Below are positions 35,511 through 42,645 of a stretch of DNA of 64,000 nucleotides, piece by piece; position 1 is the stretch's first letter, and each line of letters opens with the position of its first letter. The translations under genes were made by a program, and so were the position numbers. The notes under the pieces are model-generated. The model saw nothing but the letters and a program-made list of their open reading frames with translations. It was not told the DNA's origin and made no database searches. The DNA comes from an uncultured Holophagaceae bacterium (lineage in GTDB: Bacteria > Acidobacteriota > Holophagae > Holophagales > Holophagaceae), in NCBI GenBank assembly GCA_903884655.1, contig CAISFO010000022.1:1-64000 (forward strand), written 5' to 3'.

Positions 35511-37750
35511 CAGGTTCTCAGGCGCCGCAGCCGAACGAGGGACAGTGCCGTGAGCAGACAAAGTGGCGCCAGGACTCCCCAATAAGTGGGAATTTCCGAA
35601 GCCCGGGCGGCTCCTCCAAATAGAGTCTGCAAACCCAGAAACACCAGTCCAGCCACCAGTCCAGAGCCCAGGGCCTGCCCCCTTCCCTGGCGGGGACCGG
35701 GGAAGGCGAAGGAAAGCATGGCAAGCACCAGGCAGGGGCCCGCCAGCCAGCCGAGGACTCGCCCCCAGATCATGTAGGAGCGCTCTGGATCCGGGGCCCA
35801 GGTCTGCCACTGTAGGAGGTCCAGGGTGGGAGCCTCCTCCGCATTGGCTGTGCTTCGCAGGGCCTCCGCAGGGAAGAGCCGGTCCGCAGGAGGTCCCTGC
35901 ACCAGATGCAGCCCCCCCCAGGCCAGGGCCTGGGAATGAGGGTCCCCCAGGGTCCAATGGAGCAGGATGGGGGCTTCACCTGGAGCCTTCAGGGGGAACC
36001 CCCAGCGCTGGTCTGCCTGCAGGTGCCACAAGACTCCGGTCGATCCCAAGTACAGCCAGGGCCGGGTCGCAGCCGGATTCTGGTTTCGATTGAGGATCTG
36101 CCTGTAAAGCCTGTTGGCATGGCTCATGGCACTGGGTGCGATCCCCACCTGGAGAACCAGGGTCAGCAATGCCACCAGTCCCCACGCCCAGCGACTGCTC
36201 CACAGCCACCGGAGGAGGCTTACGCCTCCAGCCCTGAGCGCGAGCCACTCCCGGTTCAGGGCTGCTTCCGAAAGGGAGAGAAGCGTTCCAAGCAGGAAGG
36301 CAATGGGCAAGGCCACTGCCATGAAAGGAGGAAGATTCCAGAACCAATACCTAATAAAAACCAATATATGCACATCATTCTTAGACAAATCTCCAGCAAG
36401 GCTCGCATATTCGACCAGGAGATTGAGAACGAGCAGGCTCCCCATGACGGAGGCCCAGTTCCGCCACCACGCCAGGGTCGCCCAGTGCCGGAGGATCCCG
36501 TGCTGGGTGCCTTTGCCATGAACCCAGCACATCAAGGCATCCCGAGATCGACTGACCCGGTCCAGGAAGGGATCAAAGTGGGAACGGAAGGGCAGGATGA
36601 GGCGAGACAGGACCCCACTCAACCGGCTGGACCGGTGAGGTTTGAGCCTCTGCCGGAACAACAGCCAGCCCCATGCCAAGAATGGGAATGGAACCAACAA
36701 CAAGGGGATAATCGATTTAATTTTTTCACTCATCCACATGTTTTCAAAGTACTTCATGACGAGATAGTAGATGAGAATGACCCCCAGGCTCTTGAGGATG
36801 GCCCCCCCGTGGTAGAACCTGGGATGGCCAAACCCCATGGCGATGCCCAGCAGCAAGAGGGCGGCTGAGGCCAGGGGCAGGGTCGTCCGGCGGCAGAACT
36901 CCATGGCAGCCTTGATCCGAAGCTCCCGAGTCTCGGGAGTTGCACGCACAAGCACTTTTGGAATCAAGAGGATTCTGATCAATGTTGAAGATGTTTCATA
37001 CCGCAAAGGTGTGGGTGGCAAGAGTCTGACGCCGGCTGGAATGGCGAACCTGAGGACCTGTTTTTCCTGGCTGAGATGGATGACGCTTCCATCACCCGCG
37101 GTCTGGTAGAGCACACCCTGGATGCCCGTAAGGTGCAGCTGCAACTCAGAGGAGCCATCGGACTTGGCTTCCAGAGCATAGGTCATGGACGCTGCGGTGA
37201 GGTGCTGCACGCCGAGCGGCGTGAATTCCATGATGTGGATTTGGCCCTGAGGAGACACCCAGAAGGCCGAATTCGGAGCGCTGGGCGGGATCCAGGGCGG
37301 TGCACCCGGGCGCAGGAATCGGGCTTTGGCATCCTCCGCCATATGGACGCGGAGCGACTGCTGGGCGCGGGCCGCATAGGGGACGAGGAAATGGGCGTTC
37401 AGGGTGGACAGCAGGACCAGCCAAAAGGCCATCCGAAGCCAGGGATTGGTCCAGGTCCGTCGTCCAGCACCCAGGCCCTGGGCGGCCACCAGTTCCGAGC
37501 CTTCCATCATCTGCTGGGTCCCCAGCAGTCCACCCAGAACTGCGGCCATGGGCAGGACCAGCCCAAGGTTTTCCGGCATCGAGGTCAACAGCAGTGGGAC
37601 CAGCCAGCGGAGGGGCGCACCCTCAGAGAAGATCTCCTTGGAAATGGTGACCATCTCCCACGAAAGCAGGAGAAAGCCATAGAAAAGCAGGGCACCCAGG
37701 AAGGGGGTGGCCCAGCGCCTGAAGACGTATCGCGACAGAATGGCCGGCAC
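35510..37750 (-). CDS. LptF-LptG fusion permease
   Basis: A 746-aa inner-membrane protein made of two LptF/LptG-type permeases in one chain. Half 1 (about 1-370) has three N-terminal helices with the ENLGLVLPMAAVLGGLLG region, a periplasmic domain and three C-terminal helices (LPLASAALLLLGIAMGFGHP). Half 2 starts near residue 430 (ATLAWWRNWASVMGSLLVLN), has the matching LPPFMAVALPIAFLLGTLLS region, a second periplasmic domain and final helices. LptF and LptG normally are separate genes; together with LptB2 they extract LPS. The start is GTG with a weak ribosome site. Local AT-rich patches occur near 36350 and 36730. Confidence 0.85.
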   Translation of the reverse strand: MPAILSRYVFRRWATPFLGALLFYGFLLLSWEMVTISKEIFSEGAPLRWLVPLLLTSMPENLGLVLPMAAVLGGLLGTQQMMEGSELVAAQGLGAGRRTWTNPWLRMAFWLVLLSTLNAHFLVPYAARAQQSLRVHMAEDAKARFLRPGAPPWIPPSAPNSAFWVSPQGQIHIMEFTPLGVQHLTAASMTYALEAKSDGSSELQLHLTGIQGVLYQTAGDGSVIHLSQEKQVLRFAIPAGVRLLPPTPLRYETSSTLIRILLIPKVLVRATPETRELRIKAAMEFCRRTTLPLASAALLLLGIAMGFGHPRFYHGGAILKSLGVILIYYLVMKYFENMWMSEKIKSIIPLLLVPFPFLAWGWLLFRQRLKPHRSSRLSGVLSRLILPFRSHFDPFLDRVSRSRDALMCWVHGKGTQHGILRHWATLAWWRNWASVMGSLLVLNLLVEYASLAGDLSKNDVHILVFIRYWFWNLPPFMAVALPIAFLLGTLLSLSEAALNREWLALRAGGVSLLRWLWSSRWAWGLVALLTLVLQVGIAPSAMSHANRLYRQILNRNQNPAATRPWLYLGSTGVLWHLQADQRWGFPLKAPGEAPILLHWTLGDPHSQALAWGGLHLVQGPPADRLFPAEALRSTANAEEAPTLDLLQWQTWAPDPERSYMIWGRVLGWLAGPCLVLAMLSFAFPGPRQGRGQALGSGLVAGLVFLGLQTLFGGAARASEIPTYWGVLAPLCLLTALSLVRLRRLRT

Positions 37751-37825
37751 TTGTTGGTCTCGTTTAACTTTCGATAATGTATATTATGTAACATTGAATT
37801 GAATATTGATGTCTCCGACGAATGC

Positions 37826-38812
37826 CTACAACACCTTTGCTGCCAATAGATCATGAATATGAATGACCCCGCATGGTGCACCGTTCCGGAGGACCATGAG
37901 GAAGGTGATCTTCCGTGATTCCATTTCACCTGCTGCTTCAAGGGCAAGAGCTTGCTCGTCGATCGAAGCGGGGTTCCGGGATTGGACCTGCTCGGCCGTA
38001 AGACTCAAGGGATTCTCACCCTGCTTTTCAGCCCGTTCGAGGGCCCGCCGGATGTCTCCATCCGTAATGACTCCCAGCAGTGCCTGCCCATCCATGACAC
38101 TGGTCATCCCCAGTCGGCCGTCAGACATGGTTTTCAATACTTCCATCAAGGAGGCGCCAGGGGTCACCTTGGGCCAATCCTGGTGCATCAACAAATTTGT
38201 TTTTAGTAACTTTGAACCAAGAGTTCCACCAGGATGATTCAAAGCGAACAGGTCCTTTGTGAACCCTCGTTGTGCCATCAGGCTGCCGGCCAGAAGGTCT
38301 CCCCAGACCAGCTGAAGGGTGGTGCTCGCCATGGGCGCCAGATCCAGGGGGCAGCCTTCCCCTTGCGGAAGCTGGTAACCGAAGGTCCAGGTCGCCGCCT
38401 GCCCGAGGCTGCTTTCCGGCCGCGAGGTAATGGCAGCGATTGGAATGCCCATGCGGAGAAGGCTCGGCAGGATCCGCACCACCTCCTCGCTCTCCCCGCT
38501 GTTGGACAGGCCAAGGATGGAGTCATCCGGGGTCACCATGCCAAGGTCGCCATGGAGGGCTTCGGCAGGATGCATGAAAAAACTCGGACAACCCGTCGAG
38601 GCAAGGGTGGCTGCGATCTTCTGGGCCACCAGGCCTGACTTGCCCATGCCGGTCACGACCACCCTCCCATTTCGGCTCAGGATGGCCTTGACCCATTCGT
38701 CAACCCTGCGGGGGTCCCAGGTTGTTCTCAATCCATCAAGGGCTGCTCGGGCCGCGTCCAGCACGACGTTCCCGACAGCCAGCGCCCCTGCACCCTGGTT
38801 CTCATCCTTCAC
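37826..38812 (-). CDS. kdsD: Arabinose-5-phosphate isomerase
   Basis: A 328-aa enzyme making arabinose 5-phosphate for Kdo, the LPS inner-core sugar. SIS domain: RVVVTGMGKSGLVAQKIAA, HPAEALHGDLGMV and SNSGESEEVV. LNHPGGTLGSKL follows, then two CBS repeats (GRLGMTSVMDGQALLGVITD; TFLMVLRNGAPCGVIHIHD). GTG start with GGAG upstream. Its neighbourhood with the LptFG fusion groups LPS genes. Confidence 0.94.
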   Translation of the reverse strand: MKDENQGAGALAVGNVVLDAARAALDGLRTTWDPRRVDEWVKAILSRNGRVVVTGMGKSGLVAQKIAATLASTGCPSFFMHPAEALHGDLGMVTPDDSILGLSNSGESEEVVRILPSLLRMGIPIAAITSRPESSLGQAATWTFGYQLPQGEGCPLDLAPMASTTLQLVWGDLLAGSLMAQRGFTKDLFALNHPGGTLGSKLLKTNLLMHQDWPKVTPGASLMEVLKTMSDGRLGMTSVMDGQALLGVITDGDIRRALERAEKQGENPLSLTAEQVQSRNPASIDEQALALEAAGEMESRKITFLMVLRNGAPCGVIHIHDLLAAKVL

Positions 38813-38848
38813 GGCGTTGACTCCGATGCGATGGCAAGTAAGGTGTCC

Positions 38849-39472
38849 ATGCTACCAGCCATTCTCCCTCTGTTCCCCCTGCCCCGGGTCGTGCTCTTCC
38901 CGCAGACCTTCCTCCCGCTGCATGTCTTCGAGCCGAGGTACCAGGATCTGACCGTCGAGGTGCTGAACTCCCACCGCCACCTGGTCCTCGCCCTCATGCG
39001 AGAGACACCGGAGCCGGGAGACGTCGGGGAGACTGTCCCTGTCTTTGAGATTGCCTGCGCCGCGGAGGTCGTCCGGGCCGAGCCCCTCACCTCTGGACGC
39101 TGGAACCTCCTGGTGCAGGGCAAGGCCATCGTGCGCGTGGTCGAGGAAGTGCCTGGTAGGACCTTCCGCCAGGCGCGGATCGAGGAATTGCCCTTCGATT
39201 CATCCATCCTCTGGCCCGGCCCCCATCGCCGCCGGTTCACGGAATCCCTCCACGCCTACGCCGCCTCTGAGGGAATTGAATCCCAGCTCAAGGAACTCCT
39301 TGAACTGCCTCTGGAGGATTCTGGTCGCCTCAATACCTTAGCCATGGCTTTGGATTTTGAACCCACGGAACGGCAGTTCCTCCTGGAGTCAAAGGATCTG
39401 GTGACCCTCGCGGACCGGATGATCCAGTTGCTGGACTTCGCCGTTGGCGGCAGGTCCATCCGGGAGCTCTGA
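38849..39472 (+). CDS. LON substrate-binding-domain protein
   Basis: A 207-aa stand-alone LON N-terminal (PUA-like) domain protein. LPLFPLPRVVLFPQTFLPLHVFEPRY is the family signature, followed by LVQGKAIVRV and a helical C-terminus. There is no AAA+ or protease part. Such proteins are found in many bacteria and their role is unclear (possibly substrate binding). ATG 38849 has AAGG nearby; ATG 38831 is in frame too. It is divergent from kdsD. Confidence 0.88.
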   Translation: MLPAILPLFPLPRVVLFPQTFLPLHVFEPRYQDLTVEVLNSHRHLVLALMRETPEPGDVGETVPVFEIACAAEVVRAEPLTSGRWNLLVQGKAIVRVVEEVPGRTFRQARIEELPFDSSILWPGPHRRRFTESLHAYAASEGIESQLKELLELPLEDSGRLNTLAMALDFEPTERQFLLESKDLVTLADRMIQLLDFAVGGRSIREL

Positions 39473-39508
39473 GCCAGTCCCATCTTTTCTCTTTGCTACA
39501 CTGGGCCC

Positions 39509-39581
39509 GGCCCTGTAGCTCAGCGGTCAGAGCTGGCGGCTCATAACCGCTTGGTCGTGGGTTCGAACCCCACCGGGGCCA
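39509..39581 (+). tRNA. tRNA-Ile2 (anticodon CAT, lysidine type)
   Basis: Acceptor GGCCCTG/CGGGGCC, anticodon loop CTCATAA. The GGCCC acceptor start, AGAGCTGGCGGCTCATAACC and CGCTTGGTC segments follow E. coli tRNA-Ile2 closely rather than elongator Met. C34 would be converted to lysidine by TilS to read AUA. CCA encoded at 39582-39584. Confidence 0.85.
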
Positions 39582-39589
39582 CCAAGGAA

Positions 39590-39624
39590 GACTCGCGCCA
39601 CCATTGAGCGGCGCGAGTCTGTTT
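39590..39624 (+). terminator. Terminator after tRNA-Ile2
   Basis: GACTCGCGCC / GGCGCGAGTC, 10-bp stem, 10-base loop, followed by TGTTT. Confidence 0.7.
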
Positions 39625-39856
39625 ACGGCGTCTGCTGGTTGCACCCTTGAAACATGCACGCCAACCGCACCCCAAGGGTGCGTCGTTTGGGCCAGCGACA
39701 GAATTCGCGGCTAATCGAAGCCGAGGCGGCGGCAACAATGCCAGTCACACGCAACGTTCCCTCCGGATGGATTGATCGGGCGAAGTTGAACCAGACCCTG
39801 AAAGAGCCCTGCGGTCCTGAGGATGATCTGATCGTGGGGCTTTGTTGCATCCAAGA

Positions 39857-39882
39857 AAAACGGCCCTTCCGGGCCGTTTTGT
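39857..39882 (-). terminator. Terminator of the GntR-family gene
   Basis: AAAACGGCCC / GGGCCGTTTT with a TTCC loop, 18 bases beyond the regulator stop. The A and T runs on both sides make it bidirectional. Confidence 0.85.
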
Positions 39883-39899
39883 AGCTGCCTCTGACAGGC

Positions 39900-40616
39900 C
39901 TACACGATCCACTTCCTCAATTCACCCTCAGCGAACATCAAGTGCGCCAGCATGGCCCGGGACGCCTCATGGGGCGAGCGGGCCCGAATGGCTTCGAGGA
40001 TCTGCGTGTGCTGGTCGATCAACTTCTGGGCATTCTCCGGCTTGTCCTGGTAGAGCTGCCGGCGCGCGGCGGAATTGGCCTTGTGGAACTCTTCGGAAAC
40101 GGTCTTGAAGAGCTTGGTCAGCAGGCTGTTGTGGGTGGCTTCGGCCACAGCGTAGTGGAAGGCCGCATCGAACTCCTCACCCTTTTCTGGATCCTGCACA
40201 TTGAGCCGCTCCTTCATGTTCTCCACGGCGCTCGCGATCTGGTCGAGTTCCTCGAGGCTCGCCCGCTCGGCAGCCAGTCCTGCGGTGGCCGTTTCGAAAA
40301 TCCTGCGCAGCTCGAACATGTCCAGCAGCGAGCTGCGCTCGACCGCGAGGAACATTGCTAGGGGCCGGATGATGTCGTCACCGGAGTTGCTGCGGACGAA
40401 GGTGCCCTCCCCCGGGCGGATGTCGATCATGCCGAGCATCTCCAGGGTCCGGATCGCCTCACGCACGGAGGCGCGGCTGACCTGGAACTGGTCCGCCAGC
40501 TCACGCTCCGCCAGCAGCTTGTCACCGGGCTTCAGCTTCCCATCGGTGATGAGCTTTTTGATCTGCTCCACGATCTCTTCGTAGAGGCGTCTTGTCTTAA
40601 TCGGGGCGAAATCCAT
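39900..40616 (-). CDS. GntR/FadR-family regulator, probable lactate-responsive repressor
   Basis: A 238-aa regulator. The winged helix opens APIKTRRLYEEIVEQIKKLI with LLAERELADQFQVSRASVRE as recognition region. The FCD effector domain follows, with metal/ligand residues in ELRRIFETATAGLAAER, FDAAFHYAVAEATHN and LIDQHTQILEAI. This is the LldR/PdhR subfamily. It is divergent from lactate permease, with a matching palindrome between them. ATG 40616 (MDFAPIKT) fits family starts and has GGAAAG upstream; ATG 40631 is the alternative. Confidence 0.88.
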   Translation of the reverse strand: MDFAPIKTRRLYEEIVEQIKKLITDGKLKPGDKLLAERELADQFQVSRASVREAIRTLEMLGMIDIRPGEGTFVRSNSGDDIIRPLAMFLAVERSSLLDMFELRRIFETATAGLAAERASLEELDQIASAVENMKERLNVQDPEKGEEFDAAFHYAVAEATHNSLLTKLFKTVSEEFHKANSAARRQLYQDKPENAQKLIDQHTQILEAIRARSPHEASRAMLAHLMFAEGELRKWIV

Positions 40617-40697
40617 GGGGTCACTTTCCATGCTTGACTATAATTATTGTAAATGAAGGGTGATAGAAAGTGTGATCAAAAACGTTACCTCGAGGTA

Positions 40698-40708
40698 TGG
40701 TCTGACCA
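40698..40708. promoter_or_regulatory. Predicted LldR/PdhR-type operator
   Basis: TGGTCTGACCA is a perfect TGGT-N3-ACCA palindrome, the half-site pattern bound by LldR, PdhR and related FadR-family repressors. It lies midway between the regulator gene and the lactate permease gene, so it could control both. Confidence 0.65.
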
Positions 40709-40790
40709 CTAGACCCATTGTAATCTTCGCCCAGGTTCTTTTAACAAATTCCACCTCACCATTCCTCTCCCCCCCCTTTCAGGAGGCTTC

Positions 40791-42551
40791 ATGACCCCGT
40801 GGACCCAAGTCTATTCCCCCGTCATGGGGAATATCTTCCTTTCAGCACTGGTGGCCGCCATACCGGTCTTCGTGCTGTTGGGCTTTCTCGCCAAGCACGT
40901 GAAGGCTCACTACTCGGCCATCCTCGGCCTGATCTCCTGCCTGGCGGTCGCCATCCTGGTCTACAGGATGCCCGCTGGCATGGCCGGCATGGCGGCCGTC
41001 AATGGCGCACTGTTCGGCCTGGCCCCCATCGGCTGGATCGTGCTGAACGCGATCTTCATCTACGACATCACGGTCAAGTCCGGTGACTTCGAAGTGGTGA
41101 AGCATTCGATCGGCGGGCTGGCGGCGGATCGCCGCATTCAGGCCTTGCTGATCGCCTTCAGCTTCGGCGCCTTCATCGAGGGCGCGGCTGGTTTCGGCAC
41201 CCCGGTGGCCATTTCCGCAGCCATGCTCATCGGCCTCGGCTTCAAGCCCCTCCAGGCAGCCGGTCTGGCCCTCATCGGCAACACGGCTCCCGTGGCCTAC
41301 GGCGCCCTGGGCGCCCCGCTGATCGCCCTTGCTGGCGTGACCGGCCTGCCTCTTGAGATGCTCAGTGCCGCCGCTGGCCGCATCCTGCCCATCTTCTCCC
41401 TGATCGTGCCCTTCTGGATCATCTGGACCATGGCCGGTCGCAAGGCCATGATGGAAGTCTGGCCTGCCTGCCTCGTGGCCGGTGCCAGCTTTGCTGTCAC
41501 CCAGTTCCTGGTCAGCAACTTCCACGGCCCCTGGCTGGTGGACATCATCGGCGCCATCGTATCCATGGTGGCCATGGTGCTGTTCCTGAAGGTGTGGCAG
41601 CCCAAGACCGTCTGGCGCTATGAGCACGAGAGCGCCTCGACTGACGAAGCCCGCCCCGACCACAGCACAGGCAAAGTTGTGAAGGCCTGGATGCCCTGGG
41701 TGTTCCTGTCCCTGTTCGTGTTCGTCTGGGGCATTCCCCAGGTCAAGGTCTTCTTGAACGGCGGCACCAAGACTGCCCCGAATTTCCTCGCTGGCTATAC
41801 CACGAAGACCTACGAGATCCCCATGCTCCACAAGATGGTGATCAAGGCCCCCCCTGTTGTAGCCAAGGCCTCTCCTGAAGCTGCCACCTGGACTCTGAAC
41901 TGGCTCTCCCTTACGGGCACCAGCCTCTTCCTCGCAGGCATCTGCAGTGGCCTTCTGGCCGGCTTCGGCCCCTTGGAACTGCTCAAGATCTTCGGCAAGA
42001 CCATCAATCGTGTGAAGATGTCCCTGCTCACCATCGCCGCCATGCTGGCCCTTGGCTTCACGTCCAAGTCCGCTGGCCTTGACGCTTCCATGGGTCTGGC
42101 CTTCGCCAGCACCGGCGTCCTCTTCCCCTTCTTCAGCGCCATGCTGGGCTGGTTGGGTGTGGCCCTCACGGGCAGCGATACTTCCTCTAATGTGCTGTTC
42201 GGTGGCCTCCAGAAGATCACTGCCCAGCAGCTGGGCCTGAACCCGATCCTCACCGCCGCTGCCAACACCACCGGCGGCGTCATGGGCAAGATGATCGACG
42301 CCCAGAGCCTCGTGGTCGCTTCCGTGGCCACCAACCAGCAGGGCGAGGAAGGCACCATCCTCCGCTTCGTCTTCTGGCACAGCATCTCTCTGGCCGCCAT
42401 GGTCGGTGTCGTTATCTTCCTCTATGCGAAGGTCCTGCCCGCCAACTGGATGCCCCAGCTGCCCCCCGCCCCTGCAGTAGCCACTGCTCCCGCGGCTCCT
42501 GCTGCACCGGCCGCTCCGGCTGCCGTGCCTGCTCCAGCACCGTCCAAGTAA
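40791..42551 (+). CDS. lldP: L-lactate permease
   Basis: A 586-aa inner-membrane transporter of the LctP family. FGAFIEGAAGFGTPVAISAA is the family hallmark, with GNTAPVAYGALGAPLIALAG, FTSKSAGLDASMGLAFASTG and LTGSDTSSNVLFGGLQ later. About 12-14 helices are present. It imports lactate (both isomers in some homologues) with protons. A perfect AGGAGG precedes the ATG. An unusual Ala/Pro repeat tail of about 30 residues ends the protein. A strong terminator follows. Confidence 0.95.
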   Translation: MTPWTQVYSPVMGNIFLSALVAAIPVFVLLGFLAKHVKAHYSAILGLISCLAVAILVYRMPAGMAGMAAVNGALFGLAPIGWIVLNAIFIYDITVKSGDFEVVKHSIGGLAADRRIQALLIAFSFGAFIEGAAGFGTPVAISAAMLIGLGFKPLQAAGLALIGNTAPVAYGALGAPLIALAGVTGLPLEMLSAAAGRILPIFSLIVPFWIIWTMAGRKAMMEVWPACLVAGASFAVTQFLVSNFHGPWLVDIIGAIVSMVAMVLFLKVWQPKTVWRYEHESASTDEARPDHSTGKVVKAWMPWVFLSLFVFVWGIPQVKVFLNGGTKTAPNFLAGYTTKTYEIPMLHKMVIKAPPVVAKASPEAATWTLNWLSLTGTSLFLAGICSGLLAGFGPLELLKIFGKTINRVKMSLLTIAAMLALGFTSKSAGLDASMGLAFASTGVLFPFFSAMLGWLGVALTGSDTSSNVLFGGLQKITAQQLGLNPILTAAANTTGGVMGKMIDAQSLVVASVATNQQGEEGTILRFVFWHSISLAAMVGVVIFLYAKVLPANWMPQLPPAPAVATAPAAPAAPAAPAAVPAPAPSK

Positions 42552-42580
42552 TCCAGGCGGACTTCCGACGAATGACCCGG

Positions 42581-42616
42581 GTCCCGCCGACATCCCACAT
42601 GTCGGCGGGACTTTTT
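42581..42616 (+). terminator. Terminator of lldP
   Basis: GTCCCGCCGACA / TGTCGGCGGGAC with a 7-base loop and TTTTT. Confidence 0.92.
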
Positions 42617-42645
42617 ACCGCCCTTTCCTGGCGAGGCATACTTTC

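Larger units (their letters stand above)
39585..39899. other. Gene-poor stretch between tRNA-Ile2 and the GntR gene
   Basis: It holds a hairpin at 39590-39624 and a terminator at 39857-39882. Open frames of about 75 aa exist on both strands (around 39623-39884) but neither resembles a known family nor has a ribosome site. GGGGCTTTGTTGCATCC at 39836-39852 looks like an insertion-sequence end, but no partner end was found. Possibly the remains of a mobile element. Confidence 0.4.

Noticed and set aside
39509..39581. Reading this tRNA as elongator tRNA-Met
   Set aside because: The acceptor and anticodon-arm sequence match the lysidine-type tRNA-Ile2 pattern, while a better Met candidate is at 51306.
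39836..39852. Insertion-sequence terminal repeat GGGGCTTTGTTGCATCC
   Set aside because: It looks like an IS end, but no matching inverted end and no transposase remnant could be found nearby.
40842..42593. 583-codon minus-strand frame opposite lldP
   Set aside because: Again a high-GC shadow; the plus-strand permease has all family motifs and a perfect ribosome site.
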